Below, in pieces: positions 19,167-27,691 of a DNA stretch of 64,000 bases (the first letter of the stretch is position 1; each line of letters opens with the position of its first letter). A program made the position numbers and the translations under genes. The notes beneath the pieces were generated by a model, which searched no databases, was not told where the DNA came from, and saw nothing but the letters and a program-made list of their open reading frames with translations. The stretch is taken from positions 115,281-179,280 of the forward strand of contig NZ_KI535341.1 in NCBI RefSeq assembly GCF_000160075.2. The letters are read 5' to 3'. This DNA comes from Abiotrophia defectiva ATCC 49176. Its GTDB lineage: Bacteria; Bacillota; Bacilli; Lactobacillales; Aerococcaceae.

Positions 19167-19234
19167 CTTGGTTTTCAGTTTTTTGATGCGAGTTGTGGTT
19201 AACCACAACTCTATGCTGAATGTTGATTAGCAAG
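19167..19234. repeat. 68-bp CTTG...CAAG palindrome, copy A
   Basis: Centre between 19200 and 19201; the inner 20 bp AGTTGTGGTTAACCACAACT is perfectly palindromic and the outer ends are CTTG and CAAG. First of three copies in the 920-base intergenic region 19018-19937, which otherwise holds no credible gene. Confidence 0.85.
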
Positions 19235-19432
19235 ATTCTTTTATTTTAGGCTTTGTGCCTATTAGTTTTGAGCATCTTTAGTCTTCGAACCTAAAGTAGC
19301 TATCTGGCAACGCCAGTCTTCCGCCTGGCTAGGCTATTTTCAACAAAAATTATTCTGGTCATTTTAGATTTCTGACCATATTATTCTGATGAACATTGAT
19401 AGAACAGCAATAACAGGACTCTCCATCGTTTT

Positions 19433-19500
19433 CTTGCTTTTCAGTATTTTGATGCGAGTTCGGGTTAACCCGAACTCGACGTAATATGTTGAAAAGCAAG
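19433..19500. repeat. 68-bp CTTG...CAAG palindrome, copy B
   Basis: Centre between 19466 and 19467. The inner arms CGAGTTCGGGTT/AACCCGAACTCG are perfect, and the outer 11 bp CTTGCTTTTCA/TGAAAAGCAAG are also perfect, with an unpaired region between them. Compared with copy A, TGTGG/CCACA has become TCGGG/CCCGA on both arms. Confidence 0.9.
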
Positions 19501-19578
19501 ATAATTAAATTCCGGGTGTTTGTGGCGAGAACCTGCGATTGCCTTTCGGCATTAACACCTAAAGTGGGCATTTGGAGC

Positions 19579-19617
19579 TGGACCGGCTCTAGCCTGGCCA
19601 GGCCAGTCTTACAACGG
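19579..19617 (-). repeat. Core fragment of the GC-rich structured repeat
   Basis: The plus strand reads GGACCGGCT..AGCC.GGCC..GCC(A)GTCTT, which is the reverse complement of the AGACAGCC...AGCCGGTCC core at 3760-3965 and 63140-63345. A weaker version (GCCAGTCTTCCGCCTGGC) lies at 19312-19329 after palindrome A, so copies A and B each carry this core downstream. Confidence 0.55.
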
Positions 19618-19757
19618 ATTTATCGCCTTCCACCCCTCTTTTGTCCCAAACATAAGCCTTGTCTCTACTAAAAAATACTTGGGCCACTTTAAGTTTCTCC
19701 TTGTTTTCTACGTTCTCCTCCTGCTATAAAGGCAATAAGGTATTTCCCTATGACTTT

Positions 19758-19825
19758 CTTGCTTTTCAAGATTGTCTACCCAGTTCGGGTTAACCCGAAC
19801 TGGGCCTAAAATATTGAAGACCAAG
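19758..19825. repeat. 68-bp CTTG...CAAG palindrome, copy C
   Basis: Centre between 19791 and 19792; the inner 26 bp (arms CCCAGTTCGGGTT) are perfect. The ends are again CTTG and CAAG and total length is again 68 bp, although the intervening arm sequence has diverged from A and B. Confidence 0.85.
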
Positions 19826-19875
19826 ATAACGACAAACCACCCTCCAATCTCCTGGAGGTCGCCTCTTTTCTTTCC

Positions 19876-19904
19876 TTGAAGGTCCTGAATCTTCACGGTA
19901 TAAT
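19876..19904 (+). promoter_or_regulatory. Sigma-A promoter of the ABC-F gene
   Basis: TTGAAG, 17 nt, TATAAT, 33 nt before the start codon. Confidence 0.75.
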
Positions 19905-19937
19905 GATAGAGACACTGATAGAAAGGAATCGCCCGCT

Positions 19938-21896
19938 ATGATTCTACTACAAGCCAATGACCTGGCTCGGCGCTTTGCCGATGACACCCTCTATGAAGGG
20001 GTCTCCTTCAATATCCAAACTCAAGACCGTATTGCCCTGGTGGGCCGTAACGGGGCCGGTAAGTCCACCTTGATTAAGCAAATCATGGGCGAAGAGCCAA
20101 TATCGGACGGCTCCATCACCAAGGCCAAAGGGCTCAAAATCGGCTACCTGGCCCAACATGTTCGGACCGACTGGAACGACAGCCTGTCCATCTGGGATAC
20201 CATGCTGGCAGTCTTCCAGGAGACGCTAGCCATACGTCAGACGGCTGAAGAAGCCGCCATGCGACTAGCCGAGTTGTCAGACGACACTCAGGCGCCAGCC
20301 TACCAGGCTGCCTTGGAGCGCTACGACCAACTCCAGGAAGCCCTAACCCAGCGCAATGCCTATGCCATTGAGTCCGATATCCGGACGGTCCTGCACGGTT
20401 TTCGTTTTTACGAAGCTGACTATGCTACGCCGGTCAGCCAATTATCCGGGGGGCAACGAACCCGCTTAGCCCTGGCTCGCATCCTGCTCATGGACTATGA
20501 CCTGCTGATTCTGGACGAGCCGACCAACCACTTAGACATGACCACCCTGGCCTGGTTAGAAACTTACCTGGCTGGCTACAAGGGCGCCCTCCTCCTGGTT
20601 TCCCACGACCGTTATTTCCTGGATAAGGTGGTTAACCAGGTCCTAGAACTGCGCCATCATCGGCTCCACACCTACAAGGGCAATTACAGCTACTATGTGG
20701 AAGAGAAGGCCCTGCGCCTGGCGGCAGAAGAGAAGGCCTATGCTGCTCAACAAGCCACCATTCAAAAACTAGAAGACTTCGTCCAACGTAACCTGGTGCG
20801 TGCTTCAACGACCAAACGGGCCCAAAGCCGCCGCAAGCAGCTGGAGAAAATGGACCGCCTAGAAAAGCCTAAGCAGGACAAGCAGGCGCCCCGTATCCAG
20901 TTCCTAGCGGCCAAGGACTCCGGTGAAGATGTCCTAGCCGTCGATCATTTGGCGGTGGGCTATGAGGCTACGCCTGTCGCCCAGGATCTCAACCTCCAGG
21001 TCCGTCGCCAAGAAGCCATCGCCCTAGTGGGACCTAATGGGGTCGGCAAGACGACCTTGCTCAAGACCCTAATTGGCCAACTGCCTGCCCTGGCAGGAAC
21101 CTATCGCTTTGGGACGGGCGTCCAAATCGGCTACTACGACCAGAATCTGGTCTTACCTGACGAGAGCTTAACCGTCTTAGAAACCCTCTGGCAGGCCCAT
21201 GACACCACCGACGAGAAGGTCATTCGGACCATTCTTGGCAGCTTCCTCTTCTCCGGCGATGACGTCCTCAAGAAGGTCTCCATGTTGAGCGGTGGTGAAA
21301 AGGCCCGGCTCAGTCTGGCCCTGCTAGCCACCGAGCACGACAACACCCTGATTCTGGACGAACCAACCAACCACTTGGATATCGACAGCAAGGAAGTTCT
21401 GGAAGATGCCCTGATTGCCTTCGATGGCACCCTACTCTTCGTCTCCCACGACCGCTATTTCATCAACCGACTGGCGACGCAAGTAGTTGAAATCACCCCA
21501 CAAGGCGTCAAAACCTACCTAGGCGACTACGACTACTATCAGGAGAAGAAGGCCGAAGAAGCCTTGATTGCCCAGAGCCAAGCTAGCCAGGCAAGCACTG
21601 AGCCTAAGACATCCAATTCAGCTAATCCGGCCCAGCAAGACTATCAAGCTATGAAAGAAGCCAAGCGTCAACGCCGCCGCCTGGAAGAAGCCGTGGATCA
21701 GGCAGACGCCAGCCACGCACAATGGGAGGCTCGCATCGCCCAACTTCACGCCCAGATGGAGACGGCTGCCCTGGCCAATGACCAAAGCCAACTAGCCCAG
21801 CTCCACCAAGACCTGCAAGAGGCTGAAGCCGCCCAACTAGAGGCCTTAGAAGCCTGGGAAAGCGCCAGCCTGGCCTTGGAAGACTTCCTGGCCTAA
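19938..21896 (+). CDS. ABC-F family ATPase (YdiF-like)
   Basis: 652 residues with two ABC domains: Walker A GRNGAGKST (about 36-44) and GPNGVGKTT (about 355), signatures LSGGQRTR and LSGGEKAR, Walker B LLILDEPTNHLD and TLILDEPTNHLD. A charged inter-domain linker (P-site tRNA interaction motif region, about 245-310) and a C-terminal coiled coil (about 570-652) are also visible. It has no membrane domain. ABC-F proteins bind the ribosomal E site and act in translation or antibiotic protection. It converges on the tsaD cluster, as ydiF neighbours ydiE in Bacillus, so a housekeeping translation role is more likely than resistance. Confidence 0.92.
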   Translation: MILLQANDLARRFADDTLYEGVSFNIQTQDRIALVGRNGAGKSTLIKQIMGEEPISDGSITKAKGLKIGYLAQHVRTDWNDSLSIWDTMLAVFQETLAIRQTAEEAAMRLAELSDDTQAPAYQAALERYDQLQEALTQRNAYAIESDIRTVLHGFRFYEADYATPVSQLSGGQRTRLALARILLMDYDLLILDEPTNHLDMTTLAWLETYLAGYKGALLLVSHDRYFLDKVVNQVLELRHHRLHTYKGNYSYYVEEKALRLAAEEKAYAAQQATIQKLEDFVQRNLVRASTTKRAQSRRKQLEKMDRLEKPKQDKQAPRIQFLAAKDSGEDVLAVDHLAVGYEATPVAQDLNLQVRRQEAIALVGPNGVGKTTLLKTLIGQLPALAGTYRFGTGVQIGYYDQNLVLPDESLTVLETLWQAHDTTDEKVIRTILGSFLFSGDDVLKKVSMLSGGEKARLSLALLATEHDNTLILDEPTNHLDIDSKEVLEDALIAFDGTLLFVSHDRYFINRLATQVVEITPQGVKTYLGDYDYYQEKKAEEALIAQSQASQASTEPKTSNSANPAQQDYQAMKEAKRQRRRLEEAVDQADASHAQWEARIAQLHAQMETAALANDQSQLAQLHQDLQEAEAAQLEALEAWESASLALEDFLA

Positions 21897-21945
21897 GTTT
21901 AAAATTTCCCGATATATCATATATGATATAATGGGAAGCTAAAAA

Positions 21946-21977
21946 GGCACTGAGACTTAAATCTCAGTGCCTTTTTT
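21946..21977. terminator. Bidirectional terminator between ABC-F and tsaD
   Basis: GGCACTGAGA / TCTCAGTGCC, a 10-bp perfect stem with A run before and T run after, between convergent genes. Confidence 0.9.
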
Positions 21978-22048
21978 CATTGGCTTAAATCGATTTAGTG
22001 ACCCTTAGTGCGCAAACTTTGGCCCCCAAGAAGAAAAAATAGCCTAGC

Positions 22049-23062
22049 TTATAGGAATAAGCCAGGCTTAGCATTGAGGGTCAGGGGACTAAATGTTTTT
22101 TGTAAATAAAGCGGATAGGCAGCTGCCCCAATCATGGCTGCATTGTCCCCACAGAGGGATAGGGGCGGAATCAAGACCTGCACATCAGGATAGCGACTAG
22201 CCAATTCTTGTTCCATACGTTGGCGGAGCCCACTGTTGGCGGCCACGCCCCCGGCCAGAATAAATTGCTTAACTGGATATTGGTCCAAGGCCTTAAGGGT
22301 CTTGCCCACCAAGACATCGACGACGGCCTGCTGGAAGCTAGTGGCTAAATCAGCCGTCACCAGCTCTTGGCCCCTTTGCTTGGCATTATGAACCAGGTTC
22401 ATGACCGCACTTTTCATGCCACTAAAGCTGAAGTCCAAGTTATCTTCCTGGAGCATGGCCCGCGGCACTGGATAGGTATCCTGGCCTTGATGGGCCAAGG
22501 CATCCACATGCTTACCGGCCGGATAAGGCAGGCCCAGCAAGCGTCCGACCTTATCATAGGCTTCGCCAACCGCGTCATCCTGGGTCTCTCCCACGACTTG
22601 ATAGCTTGCATGCTCAGGCATGTAAACCAACTCGGTATGGCCGCCCGAAGCAATCAGGGCCAGCAGAGGAAAGGCTAGTGGCTGCCCGATTTGACTGGCA
22701 TAGATGTGGCCGGCCAAATGATTGACCGCAATCAAAGGCTTGTCGTGGACTAAGGCCAAGGTCTTGGCGGCCGTAATCCCGACTAGGAGGGCGCCGACTA
22801 GGCCCGGCCCCTGGGTGACTGCAATGGCATCAATGTCCTGCCATGTGACCCCGGCTTGTTCTAAGGCCAAACGGGTCACCTGACTGATCTGTTCCACATG
22901 GTGGCGGCTGGCTACCTCTGGCACCACCCCGCCAAAGCGGATATGGCTTTGGACCTGGGAAGCCACCACATTGGCTAAGATGGTCTGGCCGTCCTCGACG
23001 ATGGCCACACTGGTCTCATCGCAAGATGATTCAAAGGCCATAATCCGAACTTTTTGACTCAT
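22049..23062 (-). CDS. tsaD: tRNA N6-threonylcarbamoyladenosine transferase TsaD
   Basis: 337 residues, standard length. ASKHA-fold motifs are [12 protein letters not shown] at the N-terminus, the metal-binding NHLAGHIYA (HxxxH, about 111-119), [11 protein letters not shown], and the C-terminal [10 protein letters not shown] and GDNAAMIG. With TsaB, TsaE and TsaC it makes t6A at position 37 of ANN-decoding tRNAs. Its start overlaps the stop of the upstream GNAT gene by 4 nt, giving a tsaB-GNAT-GNAT-tsaD operon. Confidence 0.96.
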   Translation of the reverse strand: MSQKVRIMAFESSCDETSVAIVEDGQTILANVVASQVQSHIRFGGVVPEVASRHHVEQISQVTRLALEQAGVTWQDIDAIAVTQGPGLVGALLVGITAAKTLALVHDKPLIAVNHLAGHIYASQIGQPLAFPLLALIASGGHTELVYMPEHASYQVVGETQDDAVGEAYDKVGRLLGLPYPAGKHVDALAHQGQDTYPVPRAMLQEDNLDFSFSGMKSAVMNLVHNAKQRGQELVTADLATSFQQAVVDVLVGKTLKALDQYPVKQFILAGGVAANSGLRQRMEQELASRYPDVQVLIPPLSLCGDNAAMIGAAAYPLYLQKTFSPLTLNAKPGLFL

Positions 23063-23544
23063 GAAGGCTCCCCCTCCTTTTCTGATCGACTTAGTAATTT
23101 TTGCATAATGACCGCGTCATCCACCGGATTTTGATAGTAACGTGGCCGGACGATTAAGGTTTCAAAGCCGGCCTGCTGGTAGAGCCCCAGGGCTGCTACA
23201 TTAGCCTGGCGCACTTCCAAGAAGACATGGCGGATGCCCCGATGGGCTAGTTGATTTAAGACGAAATCCAGGAGCTGGCGCCCCAGTCCCTGACCTCGCA
23301 AGTCAGCTTGGATATAGACTAGGTTGAGGGTGGCTTCATCCAAGACATGGTGGAGGCCGACATAGCCCCGCACCTGATCATGGTCTAGCAGCAGATAATA
23401 CTCGGCCTGGTCCAGTTGGAAGTCGCCCCGACTCTGAGCTTCATTCCAGTGCAAGGCCTGATTGCCTTCAATAATGACCTGACGGAAGGCCTCGGGTAGC
23501 TGGGCGCCGGTAAAGGGCACCACCTGATAATGTTTGCTGTCCAT
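23059..23544 (-). CDS. rimI: GNAT acetyltransferase, RimI-like
   Basis: 161 residues of GNAT fold. The acetyl-CoA loop is [11 protein letters not shown] (about 84-94), followed by [20 protein letters not shown], the typical RimI motif region. The position between tsaB and tsaD is that of ribosomal-protein-S18-alanine N-acetyltransferase in Firmicutes. There are two GNAT genes here, so which one is the true RimI is uncertain; this one is closer in size (150-160 residues) and touches tsaD. Confidence 0.8.
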   Translation of the reverse strand: MDSKHYQVVPFTGAQLPEAFRQVIIEGNQALHWNEAQSRGDFQLDQAEYYLLLDHDQVRGYVGLHHVLDEATLNLVYIQADLRGQGLGRQLLDFVLNQLAHRGIRHVFLEVRQANVAALGLYQQAGFETLIVRPRYYQNPVDDAVIMQKLLSRSEKEGEPS

Positions 23545-23555
23545 GCCGACACCTC

Positions 23556-24158
23556 CTATTGCTGACAGTCGTAGACCATGAAGAGGGCGTCCTCCTGCAT
23601 GGTGTGGTAGTAGTTGGGCACTAGGCGCTCGATTTCAAAGCCTAGCCCCTGGTAAAGGCTTTGAGCGGCCTGGTTGGTCGCCCTAACCTCTAAGGTCACC
23701 CGCCGGCTGCCGATTTGGCTGACGCAACGACACCAGCGTTGCACCAGGCGACGGGCATAGCCCTGGCGCCGAAAGCGCGGGTGGATGAAGAGATGGCTGA
23801 TGTGGGCGGTCTTTTGCTGGCAACGGCCAGAAATCAGGCCCTGAATATGGCCATCAATTTCCAGCACCCAGTAGATGGCATAGAGATTATAACGGAAGTC
23901 GGTCCGGAAATCCTTGAGGGTCCAGGCCAAAAAGCCGTCGTAGCAGAGTTCTTCCAGGGCCACTAGCTCAGGCAAATCTTCTTCGACTAATGGCCGTAGA
24001 TAGGCCCCCGCTCCCAAGGGCTGGGGCGGGAACTGGCTGATGTCAAGGGCTGCATGACGCTTGGGTGGCGTTTGACTCGCTTCCTCAGGCCTACGGCCTA
24101 GCACCCGCTCCTGCCAGAACTCACGAATAATAGTGGATAAGTGCTGCATGGTCGACAC
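23556..24158 (-). CDS. Second GNAT acetyltransferase in the tsa operon
   Basis: 200 residues: an extra N-terminal stretch of ~45 residues, then a GNAT domain with RFRRQGYARRLV (acetyl-CoA binding) and LEVRATNQAAQSLYQGLGFE. Start is GTG, 5 nt after AAGGAGG; the ATG 9 nt later would be 14 nt from that site. It overlaps the end of tsaB by 38 nt. It is a paralogue of the following GNAT, probably from tandem duplication; it could be RimI or an acetyltransferase of another ribosomal or cell-wall target. Confidence 0.8.
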   Translation of the reverse strand: MSTMQHLSTIIREFWQERVLGRRPEEASQTPPKRHAALDISQFPPQPLGAGAYLRPLVEEDLPELVALEELCYDGFLAWTLKDFRTDFRYNLYAIYWVLEIDGHIQGLISGRCQQKTAHISHLFIHPRFRRQGYARRLVQRWCRCVSQIGSRRVTLEVRATNQAAQSLYQGLGFEIERLVPNYYHTMQEDALFMVYDCQQ

Positions 24159-24870
24159 TGGCGCCTCCTTCTTTGGCTAGCCATTCCTGTTCCGCCAGGG
24201 TCAAATGGCCATAGACAGGCTCCAAGAGGGCCGGCTCTACCACCCGCTCATGGGCGACTTGCTGGAACTTGTCGGTATGAGGATAGGCGGTCCAACCTTC
24301 CACCGTCTTAAGGCTGACATCTGGCAAGGCTTGGCTAAAGGCCTCAGCGAAAGGTGCCAGATGCTGGCCAATCATCACGACTTGGGCTCCGGCCTGCAAA
24401 TGCTGGCTAGCCTCCGAGCTCAGCCAAGTCTGCCAGTCGGCATGGCAATCCGCCGTCACCGCCACCAGCCCCTGGTCTGTCTGCTGATAGAGGGCCGTGT
24501 AGGCTGACAAGCGGCGGGCATCCATGAGGGGAATAATGTAATCTCCTACAGGAACGCTGGCTTGAGCTGCTAGCAGGGCCAGGGAAGACATCTGATAGAG
24601 GGCTAGACCCAGACTGTCCGCCCAGGTTTTAGCCAGGGTCACCCCAATCCGCACGCCGGTATAAGAGCCAGGCCCTACCCCCACATAGAGGCTATCCACG
24701 GCTTGGCAGTCCACATTGCAATCCTCCAGCAACTGGGCCACAACCGGCACCAAACGCTCCCCATGCTGTTTGCCAGCCGCTAAGCTGGTATGTCCTAGCA
24801 CCCGGTCCGCATCATCTATGACTGTCACTGACAGTGCCTCCGTCGCCGTATCTAATGCAAGCTTGGCCAT
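24121..24870 (-). CDS. tsaB: tRNA threonylcarbamoyladenosine biosynthesis protein TsaB
   Basis: 249 residues. The ASKHA N-terminus is LALDTATEALSVTV, followed by the TsaB hallmark GVGPGSYTGVRIGVTLAKTWA (about 63-83) and IIPLMDARR. The C-terminal half is weakly conserved, as usual. The start at 24870 follows AAGGAGG by 8 nt and removes ten spurious upstream residues. TsaB is the non-catalytic partner that stabilises TsaD. First gene of the operon. Confidence 0.94.
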   Translation of the reverse strand: MAKLALDTATEALSVTVIDDADRVLGHTSLAAGKQHGERLVPVVAQLLEDCNVDCQAVDSLYVGVGPGSYTGVRIGVTLAKTWADSLGLALYQMSSLALLAAQASVPVGDYIIPLMDARRLSAYTALYQQTDQGLVAVTADCHADWQTWLSSEASQHLQAGAQVVMIGQHLAPFAEAFSQALPDVSLKTVEGWTAYPHTDKFQQVAHERVVEPALLEPVYGHLTLAEQEWLAKEGGASVDHAALIHYYS

Positions 24871-24987
24871 GCCGCTCGCCTCCTTCTCTGAATTTATCAC
24901 CTATCTATTTTAACACAATGTGACCAGCAACTGAAGAGGCCAGAAGCTAGAAAACCAGCCTTTTGCCCTCTCTCGTCAAGCCACAAG

Positions 24988-25026
24988 AAAAAGCGTTGGA
25001 GCCCTCAGGTTACCAACGCTTTTTTT
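24988..25026. terminator. Bidirectional terminator of the GlcNAc PTS gene
   Basis: AAAAAGCGTTGG / CCAACGCTTTTTTT with a 13-nt loop; a T run is present on both strands. It lies 24 nt past the PTS stop. Confidence 0.85.
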
Positions 25027-25049
25027 ATCTACTCTATCAATAGACTGGC

Positions 25050-26501
25050 TTATTTTACTTGTGCTGCTAAGGCATCGTGAACAAATTGTACTTCGGTCCC
25101 GATAATGACTTGCACGTTCTTTTTGTTGAGGACACGCGTTGCAACAGCACCGGTAGATTTGATCTTAGCTTCGTCAACCTTGCTAGTGTCAGCTAAGGTT
25201 AAGCGTAAGCGAGTAGCACAGTGGTCAGTTGCTTCAATGTTGTCCTTGCCACCTAAACCTTCAATTAATAAAGGAATGTTGAAGTCGCTAGCTTTAACGG
25301 TCATGTTAGCATCGCCTTCAGTAGACTCATCTTCTTCACGACCTGGAGTGGTGAAGTTGAATTTCTTGATTAAGAAGTCGAAGACCAAGAAGTAAACTGC
25401 GAACATTACCACACCTAAGACAATCAAGAGCCAAGGATTGTTAGCCATTGGCAAGCGGCTAGTTAAGACAAAGTCAATCAAACCAGCACTGAAGTTGAAG
25501 CCTGCAGTAGCATGTAACAAGGCTGCAATTGTCAAGGATACCCCTGTTAAGACAGCGTGCACCAAGTAAAGAACAGGTGCTAGGAACATGAAGGAGAATT
25601 CAAGTGGCTCGGTAATCCCGGTTAAGAAGGAAGCCAAGACAGCTGCTACTAAGAGGGCTGAGACAGCTTTTTTCTTGCTGTCTTTGGCGTTGCGGTACAT
25701 TGCCAAAGCAGCCCCTGGTAAACCAAACATCATGACTGGGAAGAAACCAGCTTGGTACATACCAGTTTGACCTAGAACCCCAGTGTTACCCCAGAAGTTC
25801 CCGATATCGTTAATCCCAGCTACGTCGAACCAGAATACAGCGTTGAGGGCATGGTGTAAACCAACTGGAATCAAGAGACGGTTGAAGAAACCATAGATAC
25901 CAGCACCGATTGCGCCCAAGCCAACAAATGACTTACCAAAGGCAACTAAAGCACTGAAGACTGCTGGCCATACGAAGAGCAAGACAAGGGCAGCAAGTGA
26001 TGCTACAAGACCTGCCATGATTGGCGCAGAACGACGACCGCTGAAGAAACCTAGAGCGGTTGGTAATTTAACATCTTTGAAACGGTTATACATTTCCCCA
26101 CCGATGATCCCTGATAAGATCCCGATGAAGGCGTTAGTGCTCTTAGAGAAAGCCAAAGCCACTTCTTCTGGTTTTACCCCTTGTAATTGAGCCACAACAT
26201 CCTTAGATAGGATAGTCGTGATAATTAAGAAGGCTACCAAACCACTGAGACCGGCTGCCCCGTTCTTGTCTTTGGCTAAACCAACAGCCAAACCAACGGC
26301 GAATAAGAGTGGAATTTTGTCGATTAAGACTAAACCTGCTTGAATCAAGAAGACTGCTACTGGGTTGGTCCCGGTTTGGCCTGGAACACCTAAACCAGCA
26401 GGGCTAATCCAGTAACCAATCCCCATTAAAATGGAAGCCACTGGTAAAATGGCAACAGGTAGCATCAAAGAGCGACCCATTTTTTGTAAATATGACATCA
26501 T
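25050..26501 (-). CDS. PTS N-acetylglucosamine-type EIICB
   Basis: 483 residues. The EIIC membrane domain (about 1-370) has the glucose-superfamily landmarks HHALNAVFWF and GITEPLEF. A linker rich in acidic residues (GREEDESTEGD) leads to a C-terminal EIIB domain with the phospho-Cys in TDHCATRLRL (about Cys428). The domain order C-B without EIIA and the sequence type fit NagE-like GlcNAc transporters that borrow EIIA from another system. It would import and phosphorylate GlcNAc released by glycosidases such as the GH20. It is co-transcribed with the upstream gene (20-nt gap). Confidence 0.88.
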   Translation of the reverse strand: MMSYLQKMGRSLMLPVAILPVASILMGIGYWISPAGLGVPGQTGTNPVAVFLIQAGLVLIDKIPLLFAVGLAVGLAKDKNGAAGLSGLVAFLIITTILSKDVVAQLQGVKPEEVALAFSKSTNAFIGILSGIIGGEMYNRFKDVKLPTALGFFSGRRSAPIMAGLVASLAALVLLFVWPAVFSALVAFGKSFVGLGAIGAGIYGFFNRLLIPVGLHHALNAVFWFDVAGINDIGNFWGNTGVLGQTGMYQAGFFPVMMFGLPGAALAMYRNAKDSKKKAVSALLVAAVLASFLTGITEPLEFSFMFLAPVLYLVHAVLTGVSLTIAALLHATAGFNFSAGLIDFVLTSRLPMANNPWLLIVLGVVMFAVYFLVFDFLIKKFNFTTPGREEDESTEGDANMTVKASDFNIPLLIEGLGGKDNIEATDHCATRLRLTLADTSKVDEAKIKSTGAVATRVLNKKNVQVIIGTEVQFVHDALAAQVK

Positions 26502-26521
26502 TGTTTTTTCCTACTTTCTAT

Positions 26522-27421
26522 TTATCTTAATACTGATTGTCCCATACGGAAATAAGTATGTCGCTTCCCTCTAATTGCTAGCGACAAGGCCAGAATATTC
26601 TCTGGATCTGGCATGCGTCCGTAGGAACCATCGCCAATGTGATGAATATCTGTACCCACGCGTTTGTTGGCTAGCGCAAATTCGCGAATGGTCCCACTAT
26701 CGGCACTTTCCTGACTGGTGCCAATGGTTGAGATAACTAAACCGCCCAAGTCCTTGACCTGCTCGGCAATCCGCGCCACCTGGTCTTCTCTGACTCCTGG
26801 CACGGTCCCCACACTTGGAATCAAGACGCCATCCGCACCTGCTGCCATATAGGCTAACAAATGCGCTTCAGAGACCACCTTCTCGCCGGTCCCGGCACTG
26901 TGCATCTTACCTGCAAAGACCAGTCCCTTGAAATGCTGCTTAGCTAGCCGCACCGTGGCTTCAATGGCCTGATGACTAACCCCTGTCGAAGGGTTACCCG
27001 TCAAGACCAAGAAATCAAATCCCTCTCGGTTAGCGGCTTGGAAGTTCTCTACCGTGGCACGTCGGCCCTCAGGTAGGTCAATCCAATCTTCTAGCGCTTC
27101 AGCACTTGGATCAACAGGTTCTAAGTTCAACCCCATAGGTCTACCGGTTAATTCCTTGAGATAGGCAATGGGCGCGTCCATTGCAGGCAAACTATGGATA
27201 AATTTAGTGGATAGATCATATTCATTCAATAATAGCATATCCGCACTAAATGCCCGCATCATCTCCGCATTGCTCACCCCTTCAATTAGCGGCGCCTTAG
27301 TAACCACTGTCTCCGCCAAGATAATACGGCCTTCACTGGCCTTAATGGCTTGTTTTAGTTCCGCGGCTGTCAAAGTTTTGACCTCGCTGGCTGTGCAAGA
27401 CAACAAACGTTTATGAGCCAT
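26522..27421 (-). CDS. Unknown barrel-like protein linked to the GlcNAc PTS (possibly DUF7916)
   Basis: 299 residues, function unknown. It has glycine-rich strand ends at regular intervals (FLVLTGNPSTG, LVFAGKMHS, GADGVLIPSVGT, GLVISTIGTSQ, HHIGDGSYG) that look like a TIM barrel with phosphate-binding loops near the C-terminus. No signal peptide. It is the first gene of a two-gene operon with the PTS EIICB, so a role in metabolism or sensing of an amino-sugar phosphate is likely but unproven. A strong promoter overlapped by a palindromic operator lies upstream. Confidence 0.6.
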   Translation of the reverse strand: MAHKRLLSCTASEVKTLTAAELKQAIKASEGRIILAETVVTKAPLIEGVSNAEMMRAFSADMLLLNEYDLSTKFIHSLPAMDAPIAYLKELTGRPMGLNLEPVDPSAEALEDWIDLPEGRRATVENFQAANREGFDFLVLTGNPSTGVSHQAIEATVRLAKQHFKGLVFAGKMHSAGTGEKVVSEAHLLAYMAAGADGVLIPSVGTVPGVREDQVARIAEQVKDLGGLVISTIGTSQESADSGTIREFALANKRVGTDIHHIGDGSYGRMPDPENILALSLAIRGKRHTYFRMGQSVLR

Positions 27422-27450
27422 GCTTCTCCTCCTTTCCAGATATTTTTGAA

Positions 27451-27468
27451 ACGTATTCTAGGATACGT
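27451..27468. promoter_or_regulatory. Probable operator at the GlcNAc PTS operon start
   Basis: An 18-bp palindrome with arms ACGTAT.CTAG.ATACGT (16 of 18 positions symmetric) placed 10-27 nt downstream of the -10 box, where a bound repressor would block initiation. The regulator is unknown. Confidence 0.65.
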
Positions 27469-27477
27469 CTTGCCTTC

Positions 27478-27506
27478 ATTATAGTCCTGAAACCCCTTAA
27501 TGTAAA
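27478..27506 (-). promoter_or_regulatory. Sigma-A promoter of the GlcNAc PTS operon
   Basis: On the minus strand TTTACA, exactly 17 nt, TATAAT, about 57 nt upstream of the start codon. Confidence 0.85.
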
Positions 27507-27653
27507 GCCTTTCTCCCCTAAATTCAGCACATCACTAATTGAGATAAATTTCAGCTTAATTTTGACTCGACTTCCTAAAGGCAACACTTGGGCGATAAAA
27601 CTATAAGCTATCTAATCCGCACTATTGTGACACTTTTTTGTCTAGTCCAATTA

Positions 27654-27687
27654 CAAAAATAAGGTTAGGACAAAATCCTAACCTTAT
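27654..27687 (-). terminator. Terminator of the ABC exporter operon
   Basis: A 12-bp perfect stem (ATAAGGTTAGGA / TCCTAACCTTAT) followed by TTTTT on the minus strand, directly after the exporter stop. Confidence 0.9.
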
Positions 27688-27691
27688 GGGC

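Noticed and set aside
19359..19896. Short ORFs of 60-70 codons across the 68-bp palindromes
   Set aside because: They read through palindromes on both strands, lack ribosome sites and have no protein-like composition.
19938..21896. Antibiotic-resistance ABC-F protein
   Set aside because: Conserved position next to the tsa cluster and generic linker suggest the housekeeping YdiF branch; resistance cannot be excluded but is not supported.
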